DNA from: Paenibacillus oryzae
Lineage (GTDB): Bacteria > Bacillota > Bacilli > Paenibacillales > Paenibacillaceae
Direction: 5' to 3'
DNA length: 64,000 nt
NCBI RefSeq assembly: GCF_001675045.1
Contig: NZ_LYPA01000074.1
Span: 34,455-98,454, forward strand
How positions within the stretch are numbered: the stretch's first letter is position 1; each line of letters starts with the position of its first letter. Positions 1 to 8,780 of this stretch are shown here, piece by piece. The notes beneath the pieces were generated by a model. That model was not told where the DNA came from. It searched no databases and saw nothing but the letters and a program-made list of their open reading frames with translations. The position numbers were made by a program, and so were the translations under genes.

Positions 1-12
1 TCGGACAGCCTC
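1..12. repeat. Right end of a family-B palindromic repeat (cut by window edge)
   Basis: The first bases, TCGGACAGCCTC, match the right terminus shared by the family-B repeats near 25.0, 41.0 and 59.1 kb (ACTTTTCGGACAGCCC). As in those copies it lies directly at a gene 3' end, here that of the glutathione peroxidase. With only 12 bases visible this is tentative. Confidence 0.35.
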
Positions 13-22
13 ATCTCTGGAA

Positions 23-508
23 TCAGGAGTTTTTCAAAAGCTCTGCAATATGGCTTTCTATTTTTGCAGGTTCATCGGCAGAGCCAAAACGTTTGACCAC
101 ATTCCCTTCACGATCAACCAGAAACTTGGTGAAGTTCCACTTGATCGCTTTTGTACCCAACACTCCGCGCGCTTCCTCCGTCAAATGCTTGAAGAGAGGG
201 TGCGCATCTTTGCCGTTTACGTCAGTTTTGGAAAAAAGCGGGAAGCTTACGCCAAAATTCAACTCGCAGACTTGAGCAACCTCGCTGTCCGTTTCCTTTT
301 CCTGATTAGCGAATTGACCGCTCGGAAACCCGAGCACAGCAAAGCCCTGCTCGCTGTATTCATCATGAAGCTTTTGCAGCCCCTTGAACTGGGGAGCAAA
401 GCCGCAGCCTGTAGCCGTGTTGACGATCAGCATAACTTTGCCCTTATAAGGGGCAAGCGTACCGGTCTGGCCCGTAATGCTTTTAACTTCAATATCGTAA
501 ATGGACAT
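23..508 (-). CDS. Glutathione peroxidase family thiol peroxidase
   Basis: A cytosolic peroxidase of about 161 residues that reduces hydroperoxides, in bacteria usually with thioredoxin as donor. The peroxidatic cysteine is Cys35 in TATGCGFAPQ, Gln69 sits in the SGQFANQE loop, and Trp124-Asn125 are in KWNFTKF, completing the family's catalytic tetrad. Cys81 in AQVCELNFGV matches the resolving cysteine of thioredoxin-dependent members. The usual cysteine of the FPCNQF motif is a serine here (FPSGQF). I start at ATG 508 because GAGGAGG lies eight bases upstream; an in-frame extension to 538 has no better site. It appears monocistronic. Confidence 0.93.
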   Translation of the reverse strand: MSIYDIEVKSITGQTGTLAPYKGKVMLIVNTATGCGFAPQFKGLQKLHDEYSEQGFAVLGFPSGQFANQEKETDSEVAQVCELNFGVSFPLFSKTDVNGKDAHPLFKHLTEEARGVLGTKAIKWNFTKFLVDREGNVVKRFGSADEPAKIESHIAELLKNS

Positions 509-593
509 GTGTATTGCCTCCTCATATATATTTTGCATAATTTAATTTTATACAATCTATATAGAGATGTCAACCTAGGCTTCAACAGCAGCT

Positions 594-2195
594 TTACAGG
601 GTAACTCCGTCTTTAAAAATAGCAATTTCCTTAAAGCCGTTGCGCTCGCTGCACGTTTTAGCTTCACCAGAGGCCAATTGAAGCAAATAGCTCCACAATT
701 CGTCGCCTAGCTCTTCCATGGAATGACTGTCCAGCAGCCTGCCCGCATCAAAATCAATCCAGTTTTTCTTGCGCGCCGCAAGTCCGCTGTTGGTGGATAT
801 TTTGACCGTTGGCACCGGGCCGCCAAACGGCGTTCCCCTGCCTGTGGTAAACAAAACAATATGCGCGCCGGCCGCAGACAGCGCCGTCACCGAAACCTGG
901 TCGTTGCCCGGAGCCTCCAGCAGCGTCAATCCGGGCTTCTGCGCCTGTTGTCCGTATGGTATAACGTCGGAAACCAGAGCATGACCGCCTTTTTGCGTGC
1001 AGCCCAGCGACTTTTCCTCTAATGTTGTAATGCCGCCCGCTTTGTTGCCTGGAGATGGATTTTCGTAAATTTCCTGATTATGACGGATAAAATATTGCTT
1101 GAAATCATTGACCAAATGAACGATCTGATGGAAAACGCCCTCGTTCACGGCCCGGTCCATTAATATTTTTTCAGCGCCAAACATTTCAGGCACCTCGGTC
1201 AAAATAGCGCTGCCCCCCGCAGCAATCAGCCGATCCGACATTTTGCCTACCAGCGGATTGGCGGTAATGCCGGAAAAGCCGTCAGAGCCGCCGCATTTTA
1301 GGCCAATCTTCAGCCGGGAAACAGAGACCGGCTCTCTTTTGAACGTTTCCGCGTATTCAACAAGCTCCTGAATCAGCTCCAGCGCTTCTTCTATTTCATC
1401 CTCCGCCTGCTGCGCCTTCAAAAATTTGATTCTGCGCTCATCATGAGGGCCGATAGCTTCCTTAAAGGCCTCCACCTGGTTGTTTTCACAGCCCAATCCA
1501 ACAACAAGCACACCTGCTGCATTGGGATGGCGGGCCAGCGAAGCCAGCAGCTTCTGCGTAAAAGCCAAATCGTCGCCTAGCTGCGAGCAGCCGTAGGGAT
1601 GAGCGTAATGGTAAACGCCGTCCACGCGATCCCCAAACTCGGCCGATGCGCGGCGAGCAACAATATCGCAGGTTTTGTTGATGCAGCCTACCGTATTAAT
1701 GATCCAAATCTCATTGCGAATGCCAACTTCTCCATTATCGCGTATATATCCATCAAAATAGAGAGGCTTATTCGACGCCTCCGCCCCATTAGCTCCATCG
1801 CTGGGTTCCGCCAGCTCCTTATTTGTCAGGCCTGCACCATGCCCTTCAACGGGACCAGCGCCAGCGGCTTCGGCCTTTTCGCCGGAGCCCGGTCCATCGG
1901 CTGTTGGCTCGTAGGTATAATCCAAAATTCCTTTTAGTCCGGTCGACAGGTTATGCGTATGAATCCATTCTCCGGGTCCAATGTCAGTTGTGGCAACACC
2001 AATGGAATAACCAAACTTAAGCACATGCTCCCCCTTGGTTATTGCGCGCGCCGCTACCTTATGTCCCTGGGGAACATCCTCGGCCAGCACAATTCCACTA
2101 TCGGCATTTGGATCATCCAAGCGCTGCCCCTTGGCCAAATCCTTGAGAGCGATAATGACCATATCATCGCGATGAAGCCTAACTCCGTTGTTCAT
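594..2195 (-). CDS. uxaA: Altronate dehydratase
   Basis: Dehydrates D-altronate to 2-keto-3-deoxygluconate in galacturonate catabolism. The 533-residue protein has an N-terminal SAF domain (about 1-95, HRDDMVIIALKDLAKG onward) and the long C-terminal UxaA/GarD catalytic domain, with cysteines in NTVGCINKTC, YGCSQLGDD, GLGCENNQ, LKCGGSDGFSG and KSLGCTQKGG that are typical of the iron-dependent family. It is longer than the usual roughly 495 residues because a Gly/Ala/Glu-rich linker (about residues 97-143) separates the two domains. Its start overlaps the 3' end of uxaB by 17 bases and carries its own GGAG site, so the two form a translationally coupled operon. An altronate rather than galactarate substrate is inferred from the uxaB neighbour. 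Confidence 0.93.
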   Translation of the reverse strand: MNNGVRLHRDDMVIIALKDLAKGQRLDDPNADSGIVLAEDVPQGHKVAARAITKGEHVLKFGYSIGVATTDIGPGEWIHTHNLSTGLKGILDYTYEPTADGPGSGEKAEAAGAGPVEGHGAGLTNKELAEPSDGANGAEASNKPLYFDGYIRDNGEVGIRNEIWIINTVGCINKTCDIVARRASAEFGDRVDGVYHYAHPYGCSQLGDDLAFTQKLLASLARHPNAAGVLVVGLGCENNQVEAFKEAIGPHDERRIKFLKAQQAEDEIEEALELIQELVEYAETFKREPVSVSRLKIGLKCGGSDGFSGITANPLVGKMSDRLIAAGGSAILTEVPEMFGAEKILMDRAVNEGVFHQIVHLVNDFKQYFIRHNQEIYENPSPGNKAGGITTLEEKSLGCTQKGGHALVSDVIPYGQQAQKPGLTLLEAPGNDQVSVTALSAAGAHIVLFTTGRGTPFGGPVPTVKISTNSGLAARKKNWIDFDAGRLLDSHSMEELGDELWSYLLQLASGEAKTCSERNGFKEIAIFKDGVTL

Positions 2196-3684
2196 GATCC
2201 GTCTCCTCCCATTGAGCGATCAAATTTGCTGCCGCTTCAGCCAGACCAGGAGCCGACGCGTTCAGATCAACGCCCCAAAGCTGCTCTAAAGCCAATAGCT
2301 TACGAAGCGTTTCTTGCAAAGGTTGATGTTGCCCCTCCGCGGCTGCCCATACTTCGGCGATGGTCTCCAGCAATACAGCATCGTCCTTAACGATGTAGCG
2401 TTCACCATTCAGATCATGCCCTTCGAATCCATCCTCGCCGCTAGCGATTTTGTAATAACGCAGCAAACCCGCAAGGCCATGAAGCAGTCCGTCAGGCAAA
2501 TCATTTTCATAGTAAAAGGCTATGGACGGAAGCAGGCGGGTTTTGAATTTGCTCAAGCTGTTCATGGCAATATCGGAAAGCCTGTGGCGGATAAAAGGGT
2601 TCAGAAAACGGCCCGCCACTTCTTCCGCATAGCTCTCCAGCTCCTGCTTGTCGTATGGCAGGGATGGAATAATCTCCTGGCCAATCGTCCTTTTTACCAG
2701 CGCGCCCCACTCCGGATGCTCCATGGTCTCCCTTACTTCCTTGAGGCCATGTACCAGACCAACCAGCGCCATCAACGTATGGGCCCCATTAAGAATACGG
2801 ACCTTCCGCTGCTGATATGGCTTCAGTTCCTCCACCCAATGCACGTTTAAGCCGCTTCTAACAAGCGGAAGCACGTTTTCCAGCTCAGGCTCGCCTTCAA
2901 TAACCCACAGGTGATAAGGCTCGGCCGTTGTAAGCATAGGATCGCGGTAGCCCCATTCCTTAAACCAGGCCTCCGCCTGGGCCTCATCGGGGTAACCCGT
3001 TACTATCCGGTCCACTAAGGAATTCAAAAAGCGGTTATGCTCCAGCACCCACTGAACGAATGCCTCCGGCAAGTCCCAATCCTTGCAGTAGTGAAGCACG
3101 CATTCCTTCAATGCATCGCCGTTGCGCTCCAGCAGCTCGCAAGGAAAAATGTACAACCCACGGGTTTTATCCCCGTCAAAGGCCAAATATCTTGCATACA
3201 GAAGCTGCGTCAATTTACCGGGATAAGAAACTGCCGGCTGACCATCCACCAGCGCCTCGGGCCGATAGGCTATGCCGGCTTCCGTCGTATTGGACACGAC
3301 AACCCGCAGCTCCGGCCCCTTCGCAATGTCAAGGAATGTCTCCCAGTTGCTGTAGGGATCAAATACACGACCGAATATTTCGACAACTTCCTTCCGTTCA
3401 ACCGGCTTTCCGGCCTCCAGCCCCCGAACCACAACAGTATACAAACCGTCCTGCTCCGCAAGCGCTTCGATTTTCGGCTTCCCTCCGGGTCTTGGCTGGA
3501 CAACCGCGACGCTTCCTGTGTAGATGCCTTTTTTCCGGCTTTCGTACAGCATCAAATCGACAAACCCTCTTAAAAAATTGCCTTCGCCGATCTGCAGGAC
3601 TGTAACGGGGGCGCTTCGCAGCGCCTCCAATCTTTCCTTGCCTGACTCCCCCAGCACTTCCTGGCCAAGCCGAACGCTCGTCAT
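2179..3684 (-). CDS. uxaB: Tagaturonate reductase (altronate oxidoreductase)
   Basis: NAD-dependent reduction of D-tagaturonate to D-altronate, the step before UxaA. The 501-residue protein belongs to the mannitol dehydrogenase/polyol-specific long-chain family: an N-terminal Rossmann region with VTVLQIGEGNFLRGF (about 27-41), VVSNTTEAGI in the middle, and a helical C-terminal domain with the family lysine region YQQRKVRILNGAHT. The start is preceded by GGAGTG at good spacing. It is first in the uxaBA operon and divergent from the GntR regulator. UxaC, the isomerase supplying tagaturonate, is not in the window. Confidence 0.93.
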   Translation of the reverse strand: MTSVRLGQEVLGESGKERLEALRSAPVTVLQIGEGNFLRGFVDLMLYESRKKGIYTGSVAVVQPRPGGKPKIEALAEQDGLYTVVVRGLEAGKPVERKEVVEIFGRVFDPYSNWETFLDIAKGPELRVVVSNTTEAGIAYRPEALVDGQPAVSYPGKLTQLLYARYLAFDGDKTRGLYIFPCELLERNGDALKECVLHYCKDWDLPEAFVQWVLEHNRFLNSLVDRIVTGYPDEAQAEAWFKEWGYRDPMLTTAEPYHLWVIEGEPELENVLPLVRSGLNVHWVEELKPYQQRKVRILNGAHTLMALVGLVHGLKEVRETMEHPEWGALVKRTIGQEIIPSLPYDKQELESYAEEVAGRFLNPFIRHRLSDIAMNSLSKFKTRLLPSIAFYYENDLPDGLLHGLAGLLRYYKIASGEDGFEGHDLNGERYIVKDDAVLLETIAEVWAAAEGQHQPLQETLRKLLALEQLWGVDLNASAPGLAEAAANLIAQWEETDHEQRS

Positions 3685-3959
3685 TACGTCAACACTCCTT
3701 TAAAGGTCATTCAAAGCTTTGAACAGGTATTATTCAACCCTTTATGCAAAAAAGATTACTTCCTTATTAATTCCGGTTGTTTCGTCTTCATTATAGCGAA
3801 TGAATAATAGTGCTTTAATCACAGATTCATACCTGTTTATAACCTATTTTGATGTAATTTGAATCCCTTTATAGATTTGCGCGATCTTTTGTAAGCCTTT
3901 CCAAAATATCTTGTATACTTGTATGGTAGTGTGGTAGGATGTTGGATAAGAGGTGAAGA
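3685..3959. promoter_or_regulatory. Divergent control region of the uronate genes
   Basis: This 275-base region separates uxaBA from the regulator/uxuAB genes. It holds a perfect 14-base palindrome TTCAAAGCTTTGAA (3710-3723) close to the uxaB start. A TATAAT-like box for the minus strand lies at about 3793-3798 with only a weak -35. On the regulator side TTGTATACTTG (3911-3921), about 40 bases before the GntR start, contains the GTATAC core typical of FadR-type uronate operators and a TATACT -10 candidate. The function of each is inferred. Confidence 0.5.
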
Positions 3960-4640
3960 ATGATGAACATGCTTAGGCGCCAGCGCAGCGCATCGACCCG
4001 GGACGAGGTTTATGCGGCACTGCGCGAGGATATTCTTAGCCTGAAGCTGCCGCCCGGAACTCCCCTGTCGGAAAACGAAGCTTCGCAGCGCTTTGAGGTC
4101 AGCCGGACACCGGTAAGAGAAAGCTTGATGAAGCTTGCCCAGGAGGGACTGGTGCAAGTGCTGCCGCAACGAGGCACCTTCGTTTCGCTCATCGACACCT
4201 CGCTTGTAGAGGAAGCCCGGTTTATGCGGGAGCATCTGGAATGCGCTGTTGTAGAGCTGGCCTGCACCGCTTTTGACGATCAAAGCTATCGGGAGCTGAT
4301 GTCCAATCTGGATCGCCAGCGGGGAAGCATCGAACGGGTCGATCTGGAGGGCATGTTCCAGCTGGATCAGGAGTTTCACGAGCTGCTGTTCAAGGGCACA
4401 GGCAAAAGCCATACCTGGGGAGCGCTCGGGCAGCTGACCGTTCATTTGAACCGCAGCCGCAGGCTTCGGCTTGTCGACGATCACAACTGGGGCCACCTGT
4501 ATGAGCAGCACCGGCAAATAGCGGAAGCCATTTCGGCAAAGGACAGCAGTCACGCAAAAGCTCTAATGAAAAATCACTTGAATTTGAATGTGGCCGATCA
4601 AGCATTGTTGAAGGAAAAATATCCCCAATATTTTATTTAG
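3960..4640 (+). CDS. GntR-family (FadR subfamily) regulator of hexuronate genes
   Basis: A 226-residue DNA-binding regulator. Residues about 14-77 form the GntR winged helix (YAALREDILSLKLPPG, SENEASQRFEVSRTPVRESL, wing LPQRGTFVS). The remainder is an all-helical FCD ligand-binding domain with metal-site-type residues (LDQEFHELLF, HRQIAEAI, HLNLNV). It is divergent from uxaBA and only 15 bases upstream of uxuA, so it probably represses both arms and responds to a uronate intermediate, as UxuR/ExuR do; this is inference from family and position. GAGGTG precedes the start; an ATG three bases later is equally possible. Confidence 0.88.
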   Translation: MMNMLRRQRSASTRDEVYAALREDILSLKLPPGTPLSENEASQRFEVSRTPVRESLMKLAQEGLVQVLPQRGTFVSLIDTSLVEEARFMREHLECAVVELACTAFDDQSYRELMSNLDRQRGSIERVDLEGMFQLDQEFHELLFKGTGKSHTWGALGQLTVHLNRSRRLRLVDDHNWGHLYEQHRQIAEAISAKDSSHAKALMKNHLNLNVADQALLKEKYPQYFI

Positions 4641-4655
4641 GAGGTTATGATTGCG

Positions 4656-5738
4656 ATGCGCATGACGTTCAGATGGTTTGGCGAAGGCAACGATACCGTA
4701 CCGCTTCGGTATATTACGCAAATTCCAGGGACGGAGGGAATTGTCTGGTCCCTGCATGACGTGCCTGCCGGCGAGGAATGGCCGATGGACAAAATTATGG
4801 AGGTCAAAGCTCAAGCAGAGGCAGCCGGCCTGCACATTGATGTTGTTGAAAGCGTTAACGTGCATGAGGATATCAAGCTGGGACTGCCGTCCCGCGACCG
4901 TTATATCCATAACTACAAGGAAACGATTAAAAAGCTTGGCCAAGTCGGTGTTAAAGTGATTTGCTACAACTTTATGCCGATTTTTGATTGGCTGCGCACC
5001 GATCTCCATAAGGAAACGGAGGACGGCTCGACAGCTCTCTTTTATGAAAAGAGCCGGATCGACGGCACCGATCCTTTCGAGCTGGTCCGGGTCATTAACG
5101 AAAACTCCGCATTGACAATGCCGGGCTGGGAGCCGGAGCGCTTGCAGCATCTCTCCACCCTGTTTGAGGCTTACCGGGGCGTAACGGAGGAGGACCTGTG
5201 GACAAACCTGTCCTACTTCCTGCATGAAATTATTCCGGTGGCCGCCGAAAATGGCATTACAATGGCGATTCATCCCGATGATCCGCCATGGAGCATTTTT
5301 GGATTGCCGCGCATTATGACGTCACATGCCAACTTTTCCAGATTTCTTTCCCTTTACGATCATCCCGCAAACGGCATTACCCTTTGCAGCGGCTCTTTAG
5401 GCGCCAATCCCGAAAATGATATTATAGCCATGATTCACGATTTCAAGGACCGGATTCCGTTTGCCCATATCCGTAACGTACGCGTCTTTGATAATGGAGA
5501 TTTTATCGAAACATCCCACCGGAGCCAGGACGGCACCGTGGATATCGCGGGAATTATGAAGGCTTATCACGATATTGGCTATACCGGCTACGCGCGCCCG
5601 GATCATGGACGTCATATTTGGGATGAAAAATGCCGTCCCGGCTACGGCCTGTACGACCGCGCCTTAGGCATTATGCATCTGTGGGGGCTGTGGGACGCTT
5701 ACCGTTATGAGGCCGGCCAGGGAGGTCAAGCAAAATGA
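4656..5738 (+). CDS. uxuA: Mannonate dehydratase
   Basis: Converts D-mannonate to 2-keto-3-deoxygluconate in glucuronate catabolism. About 360 residues, a TIM-barrel metal enzyme typical of Uxu[14 protein letters not shown] at the N terminus, [39 protein letters not shown], and a C-terminal metal-binding stretch ending [12 protein letters not shown] prefer ATG 4656 because GGAGG at 4640-4644 lies 11 bases upstream; ATG 4647 is only two bases from it. It overlaps uxuB by four bases (ATGA). Confidence 0.95.
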   Translation: MRMTFRWFGEGNDTVPLRYITQIPGTEGIVWSLHDVPAGEEWPMDKIMEVKAQAEAAGLHIDVVESVNVHEDIKLGLPSRDRYIHNYKETIKKLGQVGVKVICYNFMPIFDWLRTDLHKETEDGSTALFYEKSRIDGTDPFELVRVINENSALTMPGWEPERLQHLSTLFEAYRGVTEEDLWTNLSYFLHEIIPVAAENGITMAIHPDDPPWSIFGLPRIMTSHANFSRFLSLYDHPANGITLCSGSLGANPENDIIAMIHDFKDRIPFAHIRNVRVFDNGDFIETSHRSQDGTVDIAGIMKAYHDIGYTGYARPDHGRHIWDEKCRPGYGLYDRALGIMHLWGLWDAYRYEAGQGGQAK

Positions 5739-6622
5739 GCGGAGAAAATAGCGGAAGCTTAATGAGCAGCGGCAGTTTACCTCTGCATTCTGCACTTAAC
5801 GGCAAGGTTGCTGTTGTAACCGGCGGGGCAGGCGTTTTGTGCCGGACGATGGCGCTGGAGCTTGCCAGGCAAGGCGCAAAGGTTGCCATTGTAGGCCGCA
5901 CCGCCTCCAAAAATGAGGCTGTGGCAGAGGAAATCAGGGCGCAAGGCGGCATTGCCTTCGCCGCAGCATGCGATGTTACTAATGCGGAAAGCACGCGCGA
6001 AGCAAGCCGATCCATTATGGAGGCGCTTGGCCCATGCGATATTCTGATCAACGGGGCGGGCGGCAATCATGCCAGCGCCAATACAACCAAAGAAACCTTT
6101 AGCAGGGAAGATTTGAACAAGGAAGGCTTGACCACCTTTTTTAATCTGAGTCTGGACGGCTTCAGACAAGTACTGGATCTTAACCTGATGGGCTCCTTGA
6201 TCCCGTCTCAAATATTTGCGGAGCAAATGCTTGACCGTCCTGCTCCCGTCATTATCAACATTTCTTCCATGAGCGCCCCGTCGCCCATGACAAAGGTGCC
6301 TGCCTACAGCGCCGCCAAAGCAGCCATCGACAACTTTACCAAATGGCTTGCGGTTCATATGGCGGAAACCGGCATTCGCGTCAACGGAATTGCGCCCGGT
6401 TTTTTCCTGACGGAGCAAAACCGCGCATTGCTGCTGAATAGCGACGGTTCATTAACGGAGCGTTCGCGCAAAATCATTTCGCAAACGCCGATGAAGCGAT
6501 TTGGCCAGCCTCAGGACCTATTGGGCGTTCTGCTGTGGCTGGTCGACGACACCGTCTCCGGCTTTGTAACCGGAGCAACCATCCCTGTTGACGGAGGCTT
6601 TATGGCCTATTCCGGCGTTTAA
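5735..6622 (+). CDS. uxuB: SDR-type D-mannonate oxidoreductase (fructuronate reductase)
   Basis: A 295-residue short-chain dehydrogenase of the type that replaces the long-chain UxuB in Bacillota; it should reduce D-fructuronate to D-mannonate. It shows a variant cofactor loop [12 protein letters not shown], the structural motif NGAGGN, catalytic Ser in NISSMSA and the YSAAK dyad, then APGFFLT and a C terminus VDGGF. Start and uxuA stop overlap as ATGA, so they are coupled. The role follows from the neighbour; SDR sequence alone would not fix the substrate. Confidence 0.88.
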   Translation: MSGENSGSLMSSGSLPLHSALNGKVAVVTGGAGVLCRTMALELARQGAKVAIVGRTASKNEAVAEEIRAQGGIAFAAACDVTNAESTREASRSIMEALGPCDILINGAGGNHASANTTKETFSREDLNKEGLTTFFNLSLDGFRQVLDLNLMGSLIPSQIFAEQMLDRPAPVIINISSMSAPSPMTKVPAYSAAKAAIDNFTKWLAVHMAETGIRVNGIAPGFFLTEQNRALLLNSDGSLTERSRKIISQTPMKRFGQPQDLLGVLLWLVDDTVSGFVTGATIPVDGGFMAYSGV

Positions 6623-6633
6623 TACAAAAAATC

Positions 6634-6665
6634 GCCCCGCATCCGCAGGAAAACGGATGTGGGGC
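6634..6665. terminator. Hairpin after uxuB
   Basis: GCCCCGCATCCG (6634-6645) pairs over 12 bases, with one G-T, with CGGATGTGGGGC (6654-6665) around an eight-base loop. The A-run on its left gives a U-tract on the minus strand, while the plus side lacks a strong T-run. It therefore probably stops uxuB transcripts weakly and opposing transcripts well. Confidence 0.65.
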
Positions 6666-6685
6666 ATTATAGTAAACGACCACCT

Positions 6686-6843
6686 AGAGCGTGTCTGAAA
6701 ACCGGCTTGAGGTCATCTTGCACCGCCTTTCCGCCCCGGCCTGCGTCCATTTTGCTTGACTTACCCCCGGTAAGCCTGCACAAAACTTCCTTGTTTGGAA
6801 CGAAAAATCGGTACTACCACTCGGAGTATTCAGACACGCCCTA
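6686..6843. repeat. Dispersed repeat family A, copy 1 (MITE-like)
   Basis: About 155 bases bounded by inverted termini GCGTGTCTGAA (6689-6699) and TTCAGACACGC (6829-6839). The interior (GGTCATCTTGCACCGCC, GCTTGACTTACC, GGTAAGCCTGCACAAAACTT) is shared with the copy at 12.7 kb. It contains no transposase. Its right edge supplies the stop codon of the HesB-like gene. It may be a non-autonomous mobile element or a repeated terminator-like unit. Confidence 0.8.
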
Positions 6844-7128
6844 AACAACCTGCATTGAAATTTCCTCGTATTGGCTGTCAAAGGAAATGCGCAGCTCTTT
6901 ATCTCCAACGTACCAGAGATTATCTTCCTCCATAAAGAAGGTAATGCCTTCCACTTCCTGTTGCAATCCCGCGTTTCGCGGCGTTTCCTTCGTGATACCA
7001 AGCGATAAGCCGGGATGTACGCTGCCGCAGCCGCCAAGCCTTACAAAAACACGCAACGCGTCTCCTTCGGCAAGCTCCATTTGTTCCTTGTACCACAATG
7101 CCGCAGCCTGCTCCACATTCATTTTCAT
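6841..7128 (-). CDS. HesB/YadR/YfhF-family protein (YneR-like)
   Basis: A small cytosolic protein of about 95 residues from the HesB-like fold family related to A-type iron-sulfur carriers. It resembles Bacillus YneR: VEQAAALWYKEQMEL, then DALRVFVRLGGCGSVHPGLSLG, and a C terminus of alternating beta strands. It has one cysteine (GGCGS) and not the C-terminal CGC of true IscA/SufA proteins, so scaffold activity is doubtful. I use ATG 7128; an in-frame TTG at 7137 is possible. The stop codon lies in the terminal sequence of the adjacent repeat. Confidence 0.8.
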   Translation of the reverse strand: MKMNVEQAAALWYKEQMELAEGDALRVFVRLGGCGSVHPGLSLGITKETPRNAGLQQEVEGITFFMEEDNLWYVGDKELRISFDSQYEEISMQVV

Positions 7129-7261
7129 CCTGCTCAACCCCCGGCAAATTTGTGATCCTTCTCTTCAACCTTACCCACTTTGCCGAAGAAATGCAACCAT
7201 TCATTAGCCTAAGAAAATAGAAAAAGACTTCAAAAACATCATTCGCTAGCGAAGAAAAAGC

Positions 7262-8533
7262 TTAGGCCTCGGACAAAATCCGTTTTTGGCCTTCCAATGC
7301 TTTAATCGGAGCAATGTTTTGCGTAAACTCCAGTGTGCCCAGGTAGGCTCCATCCTCAGCTCTTACCGCATAATAACGAATCAGAACAAACTTATCCTTA
7401 AACGGAATCCAGAAATCCTCGGAGTCCTTTTTGCCCGCTTTAAAATCGGCCAGCAGCTCATTCACAACATGGACGCTTTGCGGCGGGTGGCAATTTTGCA
7501 CAGTGCGGCCAATGACTGCTTTTGTCCGGGCAAAAATCCGTTCCTTGCCGTGGGAGAAATAACGAACGACATCATTTTCATCAATGAAGGTCAAGTCCAC
7601 CGGCATGTGGTTCATGATCCCTTCCAATTGAGCCACGGACAAAATACCGGTACTGAAACGGACAAAGCCGTTTTGAACGCCTTGTCCTTGATCGCCTTCG
7701 TCGGCCTCCTCCGCGCCTTCCGGCTCGGGGGCTCTTGCCGGCACCCAGGTTTCGCTGCCGTCGATCAGACAAAATCCGATTTGGTCGCTTTCCGCCGCTA
7801 TTTTGACCCATTCGTCTTCAGTCAGTTTGCCTAGCGCCATCGGCAAGAGAATATGTTCCTCCTTGTAGATCATTTCATTAACCTCGCGAATGATATGCTC
7901 CAGGCAGGCAGCTATTTCATCCTTGTGGCCGGGATTGGCAGCAAGCTCCGCTTTAACCTCTTTGATCATAGCGCGAATCGTATCGTCCACACCCCACATT
8001 ACTTTAGTCGGGCCATAGATGCCGTATTTCTCCAGGTAAGGGAACAGCAGATTTTCCTTGCGGCTATAGTGCTTGTCAATATCCAGCAGCAGGCTCAAGT
8101 CTTCCAGCAATTTATAAATGAGCTTTTCTTCCTGATTGCCTTCCTTAAGCTTGTCGGTATGAAGACGCAGCTTGAAGTTTACAAGCTTCTCCAGCTCCCG
8201 GTTCTCCAGCTTGAACGTGTGAACGGGATGCCCCGGCTGCTCCTCCGGCTTTGACGAACGGTGAATTTCCTCAATCGAGCCTTTGAAAATAGCTGTATGA
8301 ACGGAGCAAAGCCGCTGTACCTCCGAAACGGGTATGCCTTCCTCCGTCATTAGCGCATGTTCGATTGCCGATATTTCGTCGATCGATACGTTTCCGACCG
8401 CTTCATGAAAATGTGCTTTCACTTCATCCACGCTTTTCCCTTGATGAAGCTCTTTTATAATATCCTTCAGCATTTCCTGCCGGCGGCTTCTTGCCTCTTG
8501 TCCCTGTTCACGATTATTAATGATTTCGCTCAT
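7262..8533 (-). CDS. DUF438 / hemerythrin / PAS protein
   Basis: A 423-residue cytosolic protein with three parts: an N-terminal DUF438 region (about 20-85, KDIIKELHQGKSVDEVKAHF), a hemerythrin-like HHE cation-binding domain (about 90-240, with His and Glu in VHTFKLEN, DKHYSRKENLLFPYLE, YKEEHILLPMAL), and a C-terminal PAS domain (about 310-420, VDLTFIDENDVVRYFSHGKERIF). Such proteins are thought to sense oxygen, nitric oxide or iron; the exact role is unknown. GGAGG precedes the start. A near-consensus Fur box lies about 80 bases upstream. It appears monocistronic. Confidence 0.88.
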   Translation of the reverse strand: MSEIINNREQGQEARSRRQEMLKDIIKELHQGKSVDEVKAHFHEAVGNVSIDEISAIEHALMTEEGIPVSEVQRLCSVHTAIFKGSIEEIHRSSKPEEQPGHPVHTFKLENRELEKLVNFKLRLHTDKLKEGNQEEKLIYKLLEDLSLLLDIDKHYSRKENLLFPYLEKYGIYGPTKVMWGVDDTIRAMIKEVKAELAANPGHKDEIAACLEHIIREVNEMIYKEEHILLPMALGKLTEDEWVKIAAESDQIGFCLIDGSETWVPARAPEPEGAEEADEGDQGQGVQNGFVRFSTGILSVAQLEGIMNHMPVDLTFIDENDVVRYFSHGKERIFARTKAVIGRTVQNCHPPQSVHVVNELLADFKAGKKDSEDFWIPFKDKFVLIRYYAVRAEDGAYLGTLEFTQNIAPIKALEGQKRILSEA

Positions 8534-8614
8534 GTCCGGTCCTCCTCTGATGTACTGCCGTACGCCAGGCCAGACATGACTTTAAGCTGACACTAACGTG
8601 TACCCAGAGTATAC

Positions 8615-8629
8615 TGATAACGATTATCA
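8615..8629. promoter_or_regulatory. Fur box upstream of the DUF438 gene
   Basis: TGATAACGATTATCA matches the 15-base Bacillus Fur consensus TGATAATGATTATCA at 14 positions. It lies 82 bases before the DUF438/hemerythrin start and is well placed to repress that gene when iron is plentiful. Binding is not demonstrated. Confidence 0.75.
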
Positions 8630-8652
8630 CAAGTCAATATATGCAATGGTTC

Positions 8653-8690
8653 GTTCACATAAACACTATATATTGATATTTTCTGTGAAC
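8653..8690. promoter_or_regulatory. Widely spaced inverted repeat upstream of the DUF438 gene
   Basis: GTTCACA (8653-8659) and TGTGAAC (8684-8690) are exact inverted copies flanking an AT-rich stretch. The half-sites resemble Rex or FNR-type halves but their spacing does not fit one operator. It could be two half-sites or the arms of a hairpin. Confidence 0.3.
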
Positions 8691-8780
8691 TTGAATTTTC
8701 GGATAGCCCCTTGGAGCCATAAGGAGCTGATGTGGATAGCTGGACTCGGGCTTGCTTTTTTGAGCGCGCTTTAAGTTACC

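Noticed and set aside
6684-7037. Reading frames across the family-A repeats (also 12675-12923) that give similar peptides
   Set aside because: The similarity (VSQAK..Q.GA.RRCKMTSS) is explained by the DNA repeat itself; there is no ribosome site and the frames run through inverted ends.
7215-7260. Palindrome TTCGCTAGCGAA downstream of the DUF438 gene as a terminator
   Set aside because: The hairpin would have a stem of five pairs and a two-base loop, and the T-rich tract is interrupted; it is too weak to call.
8740-8780. Terminator of the sigY operon near AGCGCGCT
   Set aside because: Only an eight-base palindrome without a proper loop, so not supported.
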